From Takakia lepidozioides (taxonomy: Eukaryota; Streptophyta; Takakiopsida; Takakiales; Takakiaceae): a DNA stretch of 64,000 nucleotides. The translations under genes and the position numbers were made by a program. The notes under the pieces are model-generated. The model ran no database searches. It was not told the DNA's origin and saw nothing but the letters and a program-made list of their open reading frames with translations. This document shows positions 21,669 through 31,239 of this stretch, piece after piece. The stretch lies in NCBI GenBank assembly GCA_030704615.1, contig CM060731.1, positions 74,380,756 through 74,444,755 on the forward strand, written 5' to 3'. Each line of letters begins with the position of its first letter. Within the stretch, counting starts at the first letter, position 1.

Positions 21669-24570
21669 CTAAAAACGCAGCTGAGTCCCAGACTTGGCAA
21701 CTCGAGGCTTCTTGTGCCTCCAGTTGAAGTCCACATCGTCCCCATCACTAGGGGATATCCCATGAATTGGGAGTGGAGACTTTCCAGTAGTACTGCATGT
21801 TGGGAAGACAGGTTCCGAGAATGTCGTTTTTACCCCAGGACTGTTGAAAGTTATTGATGAGCTGCCTGCCACGTTGTTCTGAAGATCTGGAAACAGCTGC
21901 ACACAACATATCCCAAGCCTTCCTTCCCTCAGTAAGCAGGTCTTGATAAATGCAAAAAAACACAGACCTGCCCCTGGGGGCTCTCCCTTAAAAAACAAGA
22001 GCACATCTAACCTTCCAGAGGTTCCATAAGGTTAAAGCTCTTAGACTTGCCCATTCAGGGCAAACAGATGGCACGTGAGCAGGCAAGAAATTCAAGAGCA
22101 GAAGAGAGGAGGGGGCTGGGGATGGAAAAGACTCCCAACATGAGTAAAAGTGTAACACAGCTCTCCAAACTCTAGCAGGGAAGGGGCAGTCTACCAGGCA
22201 GTGCTCGATGGACTCAGGGTGTGACATACACAAACCGCAAGTAGCATTGTTGAATAAGGTCTTGGCATTGACAGGCAAGATTCTATGAGCCAGCTTCCAC
22301 AAAAAGCCTAAGATTTTGGCATCCCTTTGTTTTTCCATATTGTTATGGGTCTCAACAACGAGTGACCTAACTTCACCGAATAAGCAAAGAAATGGGAGTG
22401 GTGCTCATCCTTCCAGCTCCATTCCTCGGGGTCGAACTGTAAAGCAGCCAATGGGTAGCGTAGAAACCAAGTGAAACTGGAGTGCAAGGCCCATTGCAAT
22501 TCCCCCCCCTACGGTGGGGCTGGGTTGGCATTTCCTTTGTCATCAAGCACCCTTATGGGGTACAGAGATGCTTGTGCAAATCCGCATAGCCTGTCAGCTG
22601 CAGGTTGCCCTCACAGTCTGAAATGAACTGAATTCCAGAGGCTATCTGATCATTCATAGAAAGGACCAGCATGACAGTACCACCTCCATTGGTTGTTGAA
22701 GTAAGGCTAGATCAATTTACTCCATGGTATGTGACGGTGTGTAATGGCCCTAGGGATCCACTTGGCTAAAAGAGCCTTGATCTGTGCTGCTGGATCCAAA
22801 ATTGCAAACCCCCCCTTCTTTTTGGGCTGGCAGAGTTGCTCCCAAGAAAGCAGAGCCCGTCTTACCGGAGTTTGCACTGTTGCGCCCCAGATAAAATTCC
22901 GAATAAGAGCTTTTATCTCTTTCACCATGGAGGTACCTGGGTCCCACACTGCTGCAGAGAACCAACAAGAGGCCAGTAGAACCTGGTTTGCCACTAGTGC
23001 CCGTCCAGCAATTGAGAGCATGGAGGAGCTCCAGTGGGCAAGAGATCTTTTCAATCTGGAAAGTACGTTATGCATTCTGCTCTGTTGGGACACATTAATT
23101 CCAACCTAATGGCCCAGCAGCGTGTGGGATTCCCCTTCCTGAACCCATCGGAGGCCAATGTCTTCCCCCCAAGCAGCACAGTGAGCAGAGGAAGCTTGAC
23201 TCTGCAACACCGAGAGAAGTCCCACCGACTTTCCCCAATTGATTTTCAAGCCAGAGCCAAGACAGAAAATGTGCAGGGCTTCAAGTGCATGATCAATGTT
23301 GTCACGGGATGAATTGTCCAGCATTAAGGAGGTATCATCAGCATACATTGACAGCTTCACCATTTCCGGTAGGAAGGTAGGTAAATGAAGGCCCACAATG
23401 TCCTACCTGGCTTCAAACAAGTGCCCAAGAGAATCTGCCGCAATGAGAAAGAGGAAAGGTGCCAATGGGCACCCTTGTCTCACTGACCTAGAGATAGGGA
23501 AGGATTGGGAGATGACACCATTCACCATTACCTTACTAGAGGCAGACTGAAGAAGGATCCTTACCCAAGACAAGAACTGACCACTTAAACCTGTTTTTTC
23601 CAAAGCAGCGAGGAGGAAGGTCCAGTCAATAGAGTCAAAAGCTTTTTCAAAATCCAACATCAAGAAAGCAAGAGGCTGATTGTTCAGATTTGCCCGGTGA
23701 AGCGCTTCATGGGCCAGCATGATGTTATCCAAGATCATACGGTCTTTAAGAAAACCGGTCTGCTCTTTTCTGATGATCTGAGGCAGCAAGGGCTGGATTC
23801 TCAAAGCAAGCGCCTTGGCTATAATCTTGTATGTAGAGTTGAGTAGGGTGATAGGTCGGTAGTTGGTTACGTTGTCCCTCTCCCCCTTTTTGTAGATGAG
23901 AGTGATAAGGCCTTCGGAGATCTGAGAGGGCATCACCTGCTTCTGGAGGATGTCGTTGGTCATACCCAGAAAGTCATCTCCAAGAGTTCCCCACAAAGAT
24001 TGAAAAGCTCAATGGGCAGACCATCTGAAGAAGCCGGCTGCAATGGTGGCCATCTTCTTCAGGACAACACTTGGAATGCCAACATCATCACGCAAAGAGG
24101 GGATCAAAGTAGAAGCACGACGCTGAGCAGCTTTAGCAAAGAAATATTTAGACATTTTTTCCCCCTTCATCGACCAATTTACCCCTGCCTTGACCCTAAT
24201 GAACTGCTCCCTGGAATGTAACAACAAAGAGAGATTCTTCTTGGTTGTTTTGTAGGAGATCATGGTTTGAGGGTTATCTCTACCTTCTTGAAGCTGGTAC
24301 TGACAGACATGAAGGCATTTTGTGAGTGCCCTCTCTTTTCTGGAGGTGTCTTCGGCCTTTTTCCTAGACAATTTCTGACAGATGCCTTTCAACTTTTGCA
24401 GCTTGGATAGAAAGAGGAGAGTGGGAGAGGTGAAAGGTAGGTCAGCAGAGGACCAAACTCTTTGCAGCTCTAGAACAACCTCTGGGTCTTTGAGGAGGGA
24501 GGGGTTGAGCTTAAAGAAACCTCTACCCTTTGCTCTTGTCCCCGGGGTGTGTAAAGAGAGATTGACAATG
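21669..24570 (-). pseudogene. L1-type ORF2: RT and zinc-finger region
   Basis: Consecutive minus-strand frames with frameshifts: 24570-24009 (pre-RT region starting SIVNLSLHTPG), 23996-23403 (RT fingers and palm: LITLIYKKG, NYRPITLLN, KEQTGFLKDR, FLMLDFEKAFDSIDW, GCPLAPFLF), 23396-23106 (YADDT catalytic box), 23093-22707 (thumb, NFIWG, KKGGFAILD), 22499-21988 (FLWKLAHRILPVN and the C-x2-C-x7-H-C-x3-C zf-RVT motif). Spacing and motifs are those of plant L1-clade elements. It has no functional reading frame. Confidence 0.85.
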
Positions 24571-24574
24571 GAGT
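24571..24574. repeat. Ty3 copy 1 target duplication, 3' side
   Basis: GAGT here and GAGT at 36539-36542 flank the element. On the element's own strand they read ACTC. The LINE reading frame (GAC CAC TCC ATT, Asp-His-Ser-Ile) is restored when the element and one ACTC are removed. Confidence 0.85.
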
Positions 24575-24660
24575 TGTCGTGCGCATACATATCGCTACAC
24601 AACTACATCGCTGTCCAAACCACACCATACATATATGCACAATAAAGTAGTCTGCCACAA
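24575..24660 (-). repeat. Terminal repeat B2 of Ty3 copy 1
   Basis: 86 bp, identical to B1 at 25011-25096. In sense it begins TTGTGGCAGAC and ends CGCACGACA at the target site. It directly follows the A2 end TATCA. Confidence 0.9.
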
Positions 24661-25008
24661 TGATAGAAATCCATCGAACACACTGTGACACAAAACATGA
24701 AAACCAAACCATCACTCTTAGAAAATAGTAGTCGAGCCAGGGGCACCCCAAGCTATGGGGACTCCACCCCACAACAACCTGTACCCCTACATACGCACAC
24801 TCAAATCTAAACACATGCAGGAGCTCGGTCGCGCAGGCTCAACTCGAGAAAGATGAGCCGCGCGACTGCCGCTCTCGTGAAGATAAGACGGACCAGGTGT
24901 CAAACTAAACTTGACACCTGATTTAACACTTGACCTAAATCCAAGTGTTAAATACAAATAACTAGTTTTATTCTAGCTGTTTTCACACTGTGCTTATTTA
25001 ACTTGACA
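24661..25008 (-). repeat. Terminal repeat A2 of Ty3 copy 1
   Basis: 348 bp, identical by eye to A1 at 36191-36538. In sense it begins TGTCAAGTTAAATAAGC and ends TTTCTATCA. It contains three hairpins and a TTATCTTCACG box. Confidence 0.92.
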
Positions 25009-25010
25009 GC
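25009..25010. other. GC spacer in GACA-GC-TGTC palindrome
   Basis: These two bases separate B1 and A2. Together with the ends of both repeats they form the perfect palindrome GACAGCTGTC. The element's outer ends stop at TGTC and GACA, so this dinucleotide is absent at the insertion borders. Confidence 0.85.
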
Positions 25011-25096
25011 TGTCGTGCGCATACATATCGCTACACAACTACATCGCTGTCCAAACCACACCATACATATATGCACAATAAAGTAGTCTGCCACAA
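25011..25096 (-). repeat. Terminal repeat B1 of Ty3 copy 1
   Basis: 86 bp directly after the polypurine tract in sense. Its 3' half (GGACAGCGATGTAGTTGTGT onward) is shared with B of the second Ty3 element, while its 5' half is different. Confidence 0.9.
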
Positions 25097-25111
25097 TCGC
25101 CCCCCTAGCTG
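25097..25111 (-). promoter_or_regulatory. Polypurine tract
   Basis: In sense AGCTAGGGGGGCGA immediately before TTGTGG of B1. It is the only G-run next to a repeat border and is conserved at 61528-61541 in the other element, so it is the expected plus-strand primer. Confidence 0.75.
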
Positions 25112-25354
25112 GTGGATAGGTCCCTCTACCTCCAGATAGCTACAAGATGTAATAGCCACAGCCGTACTAAGTCCTCTATCACTGTCCCTATTGTACTCAA
25201 ACTCTATAGACCAAGAGGCCGGGTACAAGAGTAGCCCCATCGTTAGTCGCCATCTTGCAATCTGTGAACTTGAGCCAGGACCTCGTGTGTTCAAGGTCTC
25301 CTAGTAGCTGGGCCTTGGTTGCTTGTTAGTCTCCCATGGTTGTATCCACTCCCA

Positions 25355-27385
25355 CTATCCAATGCATTGTGGACATAACCAATCCCCATCTGGAACCATC
25401 TCAAGAGGTGGAGTCAAGCACCCCATATGCCAACCTCTAGAGCATCGATCACACACCAGCATGGTGGCTGCCCCTTTAGCAGACCCACACAACATGCACC
25501 TCAAACCTGCAGATACCACTGCCAGGTTTGGGTCAATCCTGCCATCGACATTCGGAAGGTGACATGGCGCACAATTACGCACATGGTCCTTCCAAGTGAT
25601 GCCATCCCGACCCTCCAAGACCAAGACGCCTGAGGGCAAGACCTCTCGAACCCTCAAAATAACACGTCCTGCAGTCACATCCAGGGTCGTAGGAGCAGTC
25701 TGCTGCAGATAGACATAGTCACCAGGGTTGAATCTCCGAACCCCAGGACGATAGCCCCCACCACGTATGGTAGCATACCTCAACGTATCACGGTGTTGTG
25801 CAATGGCAAGGTTCTCGAAAGCCATAGGCATGACTCTCTTGAACAACTCTGCACGCTGCTCACATGCACGTGCCCACACGTCCGGATCGTCAAGGTTAAG
25901 AACTGTAGCAGCTTCTCTGCGAATGGATGTAGGCAAATCCGGCTCTCGGCCAAAGAGAAGAAAGTATGGTGAGAAAGAGGCAAGTGATGCTTGCTTGCTG
26001 AACCTGTAGCCCATGGCTAACCAGGGTAACTGAAGGTCCCAATCTCCTAGGTGTCCCTTCTGCAAGCCATACTTGCGCAAACCCCTCTTCACTGTCTGAA
26101 CAACTCTCTCTGCCAAGCCATCAGCTTCAGGATGATCCCGAGAAGTGGTGCGGTGGTCTATCAAGGCCTTGTCACACAAAGCCTGAAACTCCCCCAAGAA
26201 CTCTCTCCCTTGGTCCGTGAGTACCTCAGCTGGAGCACCGAATCGGCTAAGCACACAATCCAGGAATGCATACGCAGCTCCCTCACTAGCCTTATCAGGC
26301 AATGGAACCAATTCAATCCACTTGGAGAAGTGCTCCACCATCACCAACACGTACTTGTTGTGGCGCATGGTCAGTGGCAACGGCCCTGCGAAGTCAAGAC
26401 TCCACCTGTAGCCCAATCCCATGATCGGAAGAGGGTGCAATTGTGGAGTAGGGGCGTTGAATGAAGCACGCACCCTGTCACACACCATGCACCTAGCCAC
26501 AAATTGTTGCACCTCTGTGTGCATACCACGCCACCAATACTGCCCCTGCAGTAGACTATGAGTGCGTCGCACCCCAAAATGCCCCAACTCCTCATGGGCA
26601 TGCCGCACTAACCGTGCCCGCTGTGTTGGGTGAGGCACAATCCTCACTCGACCATCCTCCCACACTCGGAGCAGGTGTGTCCCCTCCCACCTGAACCTCT
26701 TGGCTCGTTGTAGGATCCGATCCCTCTCCTTGGCAGTCATAGTGGCTGCCGTGTCTCCACTGCGGAGGTAGTCCAACACAACTGAATCCTCATGTATATC
26801 TTTGGCGCCACCCTGCTCATTGCTGGCCTCAGGGTCCTCAGACACTTGATCTACAGTCATCCCTGTTGTAGGTCCAACCTGGCCTTCCGCTGCCAAGATA
26901 CACAGAAATGCAGATGCATGCCATCCGGGCACCATCTCCTCGTCCGTCTCACCATGCCACCGAGCTCCAGTGTCATCCTGCTGGCTCGTGCATGGATTGC
27001 GACTCAACCCATCTGCATTTCGATTGACCAAACCCGGTCGATGCACCACCTGAAAGTCATACTCTTGAAGGATGAGTGCCCACCGTGCAAGCTTCCCCGT
27101 AAGCTTGTCTGACTCCATCAACCACTTGAGTGGTTGGTGATCCGTGACAAGGGTGAAGAGATTGCCGTATAGATAGCACCTGAAGTGTGCCACGGCCCAC
27201 ACTGCAGCTAAGCATTCTCCCTCATATGAGCTATACTTAGACTCTGCAGCATTGTTCGAGCGACTAGCATAAGCCACTACGAACTCTCTTCCCTCATCAT
27301 CCACCTGTGTGAGCACCGCTCCAAGCCCCAGCATGCTCCAATCTGTATGCAGCTGAAAAGGACGCCCCCTGATAGGTCGTCTCAA
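25355..27385 (-). CDS. Ty3 copy 1 RNase H, integrase and PHD finger
   Basis: Open 676-codon frame. Residues about 10-130: RNase H (D15 in HTDWS, E57 in EGE, D82 in TDHQ, D125 in NADGLSR). Residues 264-302: integrase zinc motif H-x4-H...C-x2-C. Integrase core: D331 (SLDFAG), D391 (LTDQGREF) and E426 (DGLAERVVQ). Around 550-600: a GPY/F-like module (FNPGDYVYLQQ). Residues 630-674: a complete C4-H-C3 PHD finger (C630, C633, C645, C648, H653, C656, C671, C674) with the GWHMGCL and WLCPQC hallmarks. Chromoviruses carry a chromodomain at this place; here a PHD finger could serve as histone reader for target choice (inference). All catalytic residues are present. Confidence 0.9.
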   Translation of the reverse strand: MRRPIRGRPFQLHTDWSMLGLGAVLTQVDDEGREFVVAYASRSNNAAESKYSSYEGECLAAVWAVAHFRCYLYGNLFTLVTDHQPLKWLMESDKLTGKLARWALILQEYDFQVVHRPGLVNRNADGLSRNPCTSQQDDTGARWHGETDEEMVPGWHASAFLCILAAEGQVGPTTGMTVDQVSEDPEASNEQGGAKDIHEDSVVLDYLRSGDTAATMTAKERDRILQRAKRFRWEGTHLLRVWEDGRVRIVPHPTQRARLVRHAHEELGHFGVRRTHSLLQGQYWWRGMHTEVQQFVARCMVCDRVRASFNAPTPQLHPLPIMGLGYRWSLDFAGPLPLTMRHNKYVLVMVEHFSKWIELVPLPDKASEGAAYAFLDCVLSRFGAPAEVLTDQGREFLGEFQALCDKALIDHRTTSRDHPEADGLAERVVQTVKRGLRKYGLQKGHLGDWDLQLPWLAMGYRFSKQASLASFSPYFLLFGREPDLPTSIRREAATVLNLDDPDVWARACEQRAELFKRVMPMAFENLAIAQHRDTLRYATIRGGGYRPGVRRFNPGDYVYLQQTAPTTLDVTAGRVILRVREVLPSGVLVLEGRDGITWKDHVRNCAPCHLPNVDGRIDPNLAVVSAGLRCMLCGSAKGAATMLVCDRCSRGWHMGCLTPPLEMVPDGDWLCPQCIG

Positions 27386-28327
27386 GATGGCGCCGAGGTC
27401 AACCTCGCCTTGAGCTCTTGAAAAGCTTGTTCTTGCTCATCTTCCCACTGCCACTCCTGGTCCACCTTGGTCAGCTTGGTTAGAGCCTTTGCAATGGCAC
27501 TAAATCCCTTAACAAACCGTCTGTAATAGTTTGCTAACCCCATGAAAGCTCGAACTCGGCTCACATCCGTGGGCGTGGAACCTGTGCAATGGACTCTACC
27601 TTAGTCTGCTGTACCCCCAATCCTCCAGGATATATCATGTGACCCAGATACTCAATCTGGTTGTGGAAAAACTTGCACTTGCCCGGATGTAACTTCAATC
27701 CGTGCGTCCTCAAGCGCTCAAATACCCCCTGAAGGTGTCTCTCATGCTCCTCCACCGCAGCACTAAAGATGATGATGTCATCTATGTAGCACCGAGCAAA
27801 CTCCACCCCTGCTAGAATCCTGTCCATGACTCTTTGAAACTCAGCGGGAGCGTTTTTAAGCCCAAATGGTAAGAACGCCACTGGTATAGGCAATCCTTCC
27901 CGTGCTCATTGATCCCCCAGAATGCCGTCTTTTGCTTATCCGCCTCCTTGATCGGCAACTGGTGATATCCGGATCGTAAATCCAACGTGCTAAAGACCTT
28001 GGAATGCCCAATGGCATCAAAGATCTCCTCTGGTGTTGGCATGGCATACCTATCGGACTTGGTCTGACGATTTACAGGCCGGTAATCACCGCACATACGT
28101 CTCTCCGTCCAATTGCCATAGACATCCTTCTTAGCTGGCATCACTGTGGCTGAAGCATACTCTCCACCAGAGAGCTCCACCAAACCTGCCTCCCAGAGAT
28201 CTTGAGTCCTCATCTGAATCAAAGACCTCTCCATGTCACTGTATCTATAGGGTCTCCGAAAGATTGGCGTGTCAGTGGCCAACTCAATACGGATCTCTTG
28301 ACCCTTCAGTGCTCCCAAGTCCTTCAA
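27382..28327 (-). pseudogene. Ty3 copy 1 reverse transcriptase, frameshifted
   Basis: Frames 28327-27812, 27893-27561 and 27564-27382 cover the RT. Motifs: SATVMPAKKDVYGNWTERRM, DYRPVN, LDLRSGYHQLPI, FGLKNAPAEFQRVMD, and the catalytic YIDDIIIFS. A frameshift lies near 27890 in the PFGLKNA block and another near 27563. The second element keeps this region open in one frame (58375-59097), which confirms the lesions are specific to this copy. RT directly follows the methyltransferase ORF. Confidence 0.9.
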
Positions 28328-28486
28328 ACTGAAGGCAAAGCAATTCCTGTAAGCCCTCAGGAACCGCCGTATACGTCGTCTCTCTCCTCCGGTGACAATG
28401 GGTCCAATGTCAGGCTCCCAATTGTCCTCCGTAACTGCAACCTTAAGTCCAGTGGGCTTAGAGGTAGAGGACGCGTCCCGTGGTTG

Positions 28487-29908
28487 CTATGCTGCAACCT
28501 CTTGAGCAGTACCCCCTTCCTGCTCAGTCAATGACAAGGCCTCATCCTGCCCCATCATCTCATCATTGAGAACCTCCTCATCCCGAGAAGAATCCCCAAC
28601 CTCATCCATCACAGCTGCCTTCGCTGCCAACTCCCTCTGAACCTCGAGCACCTCCCACATGTGCCATGGATGTCTACACCTCGTGGTCCTCACCGGCTCG
28701 CCCCCACTCGCTGCCTGTACCGTCTCGGTAGGCAGAGAGACCATCAAGGGAAGTGCACTCCGCACTCTACGTTGCTCAGCCATAGCCAAGCTGACAATCC
28801 AGGTCAAGCAATTGAGATCCATTGCTTGCCCCAACACCTGACGACGTGATGCCTCAGAAAGAGAAGGCACCGCCGTGGTCCCAGTGGAAAACCCCATAGC
28901 CCGCTCTCGCTCGTCGGCATTAGGCTCCACTAACTGCTGCAACTGAGCATCCCACAGGAGGCCAGGTCCACCATCCCGAAAAGCATGGGATCCTGGGAAG
29001 CTGAGCAGTGTAGGTAATGCTGCTCGTGGTTGACCCACCCTGTTGACCACTGCCAAAGGCGAACGGTCATCGTGTCTCACACGTTGAGACTGCCTTCCTG
29101 TGTCCAAAATGCCATCCACGGTGAGGTGTGCTGGCCGCTGCACCCCATCAAATGCACGCTTGAGCAGTGCGGGTGGCATCAAGTTAGTCCACCATAGTCG
29201 TGGACGATGAGCCCGTGACCCCACTGCAGCTGCATCCAGCAACACTGCTGACCCAAGCCACGACCGGACTTGATGCACACTGGCCATCACCCTGGCCCGA
29301 GAATCACCCATCAGTGGTACATTCTCCAAGATGTATGCTGGAGATACAGCTTGATGAAGCTGCAAGCAACGCAAAATCCGCACCATCTCCCAAAACAGAC
29401 CCGTCCTCGAGTCTCGCAATCCATTGCCATGCCCGGCTGATGAATGCCCTTGGCAGGGCCAACCTGCCACTATCAGATCAATGGAGCCAACCTGCTCCAA
29501 ATCTTGCGCCCCCAACAAGGAAATGTCTGCTGGCAAGGCTTGTTGGTATCCACGAACTGCAGACACAGGCAACAAGTCAGGGTACTGCTGTACCAACTGA
29601 GCCACATGGCGCAGTGAGACGCGTCGTGCAGTCTCATCCCTCTCCACATACAGGTAACGCCTTACCCGCACACCTGCCTGTAGCACAGCAGCCAATCCGG
29701 TGCTGATCCCGCCAAACAAGTCCAGAAGGCAAATGCCTTCATCCGGCCGCTGCCACACAAGAGGTGTGGTGTCCAATGGCGACAACTGAGGTGGCCCTGG
29801 TGCAATCACCGAACTCTCCTCCTCTCCTGACGGTACAAAAGCTTCTTCCCAAGCTTGTTGCACCCGTCCATCAGCAGCTTGCTGCAAATCCTTGCTCGTA
29901 CCCCACAA
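28487..29908 (-). CDS. Retrotransposon-borne DNMT3-like cytosine-5 DNA methyltransferase
   Basis: Uninterrupted 473-codon frame opening on TTG, offset from the protease frame it overlaps by about 100 bp, so expression probably needs a ribosomal frameshift. Motifs appear in canonical order: I LLDLFGGISTG (61-71) for AdoMet binding, II VERD (88-91), IV AGWPCQGHS with catalytic Cys152, VI ENV (195-197), VIII AHRPRLWWTNL (234-243), IX-like LPTLLSFPG, and X VLGQAMDLN (358-366). The FGGISTG form of motif I, the AHRxRxxWxNL form of motif VIII and the canonical order (not the permuted order of plant DRM) favour a DNMT3-like origin. The last about 95 residues are acidic and unknown. Predicted role: cytosine methylation, possibly of element or host DNA. 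All catalytic residues are intact. Confidence 0.88.
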   Translation of the reverse strand: MWGTSKDLQQAADGRVQQAWEEAFVPSGEEESSVIAPGPPQLSPLDTTPLVWQRPDEGICLLDLFGGISTGLAAVLQAGVRVRRYLYVERDETARRVSLRHVAQLVQQYPDLLPVSAVRGYQQALPADISLLGAQDLEQVGSIDLIVAGWPCQGHSSAGHGNGLRDSRTGLFWEMVRILRCLQLHQAVSPAYILENVPLMGDSRARVMASVHQVRSWLGSAVLLDAAAVGSRAHRPRLWWTNLMPPALLKRAFDGVQRPAHLTVDGILDTGRQSQRVRHDDRSPLAVVNRVGQPRAALPTLLSFPGSHAFRDGGPGLLWDAQLQQLVEPNADERERAMGFSTGTTAVPSLSEASRRQVLGQAMDLNCLTWIVSLAMAEQRRVRSALPLMVSLPTETVQAASGGEPVRTTRCRHPWHMWEVLEVQRELAAKAAVMDEVGDSSRDEEVLNDEMMGQDEALSLTEQEGGTAQEVAA

Positions 29909-31239
29909 CGGGTGTGAGCAACCATGGCAGGCAACTCCGCCGTACCATGCATGTCATCCTGCTCTGCTGGAGGTGGCACATCCTCTGCATGGGCATTGCC
30001 TTCCAGCAACTCTCCAGGCCAACTAACGGCAGCTGTGAAGGCGGCTAGTGTTGGCATCTTGCCCCGCTGGGCAGCTGCAATACCCCCAATGAATGTCACA
30101 GGGAGCTGTGCACGGCGACCATCCCCTGACTGCCATCCAGGCCTGTAGGATGCTGACTCCTCCCAGAAATCCAGGGTGAAGCCCATGGGGTATAACACTG
30201 CCCCACCAACGAGGACATCGTAAGAGACCGCGTCTGTCACAATGGCCTTGGCTCGCATCACTGAGCCATCTACAGGATGATCCGGCTGCAGTCTAATAGC
30301 CAACTGATGTCGTGTCATGCCGCGAGCCTGCTCTGATCCTCCCAGAGATGTCTGTATCTGGAAAGGACAAGGCTCCATATCCGCCTCCATGAGGCCCAAA
30401 CCTGCAATAGCAGCTCTGCCCAACATCAGTGGCTGAGCTCCTGAGTCCAACAAGACCCGCAGTGGCCGGTACTTCTTGCCTGCCGGTCCACTCAAAGTGA
30501 AAATGCCTCCCTGGTTGTCTAACAAGACAACTCCAGGTGTCACCATGGCGCGCTCAATGGCTGGCCTAGCTGGCAGCTCCGTCAACCTGGCAGCTGCAGC
30601 TTGCCAGGGCGCTGCCGTGGCAGTCTTGACCCTCAAATCCGAGGATCCCTCTGCCACTACACCTTCCACTAACTCCGCAGAAGATGAAGTGACCTCCCCA
30701 CTCTCACAGAGTGTTGCTGCTAGTCTGAACACTGCAGCTGGTCTCACCCCCGGCGTCGCAATCATTGTTGCCGAGAACAGTGGGGCCTGACACACAGAGG
30801 TGGCTGCCCCCAATAACACACCGGCCGCACTAGCCTTGGCAGCAGGAGTCAATGCTGCACGTGTAGCTCTCCCCAATGGCATAGTAACCTCCGCCTCGGT
30901 AACAGTCGGGCGAGAACTAGGTGCCATGGATGGCGTTGACACAGTCTCCGCCAATGTGAATGACTGAGGAAGCCTTGCCTGACGGCTTGCCTCCCCACGC
31001 TGTGGATCCAATTCCACCTCTGCACCTCGTGGCTCAGGAACTCGTGCTGCTCCTCGAGTCACGGCTGCAGCAGACTCCACCTGCTCTAGTGGTAGTGCTG
31101 CTCCGCACATAAATCCCATGCCTCCCATATCTCCTCCCTCAGGAGCAGGAGGTGGACCATCCCGCCTGGGAGCCGGTACCGCCTGAGCTATAGCCATGGC
31201 AGCGAGCCTCTGCTCTAGCTGCTGAAGCCGGTTGGCCAT
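29806..31239 (-). CDS. Ty3 copy 1 protease region
   Basis: 477-codon frame beginning with ATG. The first about 250 residues are Ala/Pro-rich and low in structure. The retropepsin-like active site is LLDSGAQPLMLGRAAI, with the catalytic Asp-Ser-Gly at 265-267, followed by a VSYDVLVGGAVLYPMGF segment as in plant Ty3/gypsy proteases. It lies between gag and the methyltransferase and overlaps both in other frames. The second element has the same product with a few nonsense codons. Confidence 0.85.
   Translation of the reverse strand: MANRLQQLEQRLAAMAIAQAVPAPRRDGPPPAPEGGDMGGMGFMCGAALPLEQVESAAAVTRGAARVPEPRGAEVELDPQRGEASRQARLPQSFTLAETVSTPSMAPSSRPTVTEAEVTMPLGRATRAALTPAAKASAAGVLLGAATSVCQAPLFSATMIATPGVRPAAVFRLAATLCESGEVTSSSAELVEGVVAEGSSDLRVKTATAAPWQAAAARLTELPARPAIERAMVTPGVVLLDNQGGIFTLSGPAGKKYRPLRVLLDSGAQPLMLGRAAIAGLGLMEADMEPCPFQIQTSLGGSEQARGMTRHQLAIRLQPDHPVDGSVMRAKAIVTDAVSYDVLVGGAVLYPMGFTLDFWEESASYRPGWQSGDGRRAQLPVTFIGGIAAAQRGKMPTLAAFTAAVSWPGELLEGNAHAEDVPPPAEQDDMHGTAELPAMVAHTRCGVRARICSKLLMDGCNKLGKKLLYRQERRRVR

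Noticed and set aside
24575-25096. Interpretation of B-A-B as a tandem solo LTR or a second nested element
   Set aside because: A separate insertion would need its own target duplication. None is seen, and the same layout with the same junctions exists in the independent element at 61542-62236.
26051-26464. 137-codon plus-strand frame opposite the integrase
   Set aside because: It is the antisense shadow of the integrase core, whose catalytic residues read on the minus strand.
29200-29706. 168-codon plus-strand frame opposite the methyltransferase
   Set aside because: Shadow frame; all family motifs are on the minus strand in one uninterrupted frame.
28487-29908. Interpretation of the methyltransferase as a plant DRM or CMT gene
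   Set aside because: DRM has permuted motif order and CMT has BAH and chromo domains. Here the order is canonical with motif I at the N-terminal side, and no BAH or chromodomain is visible.
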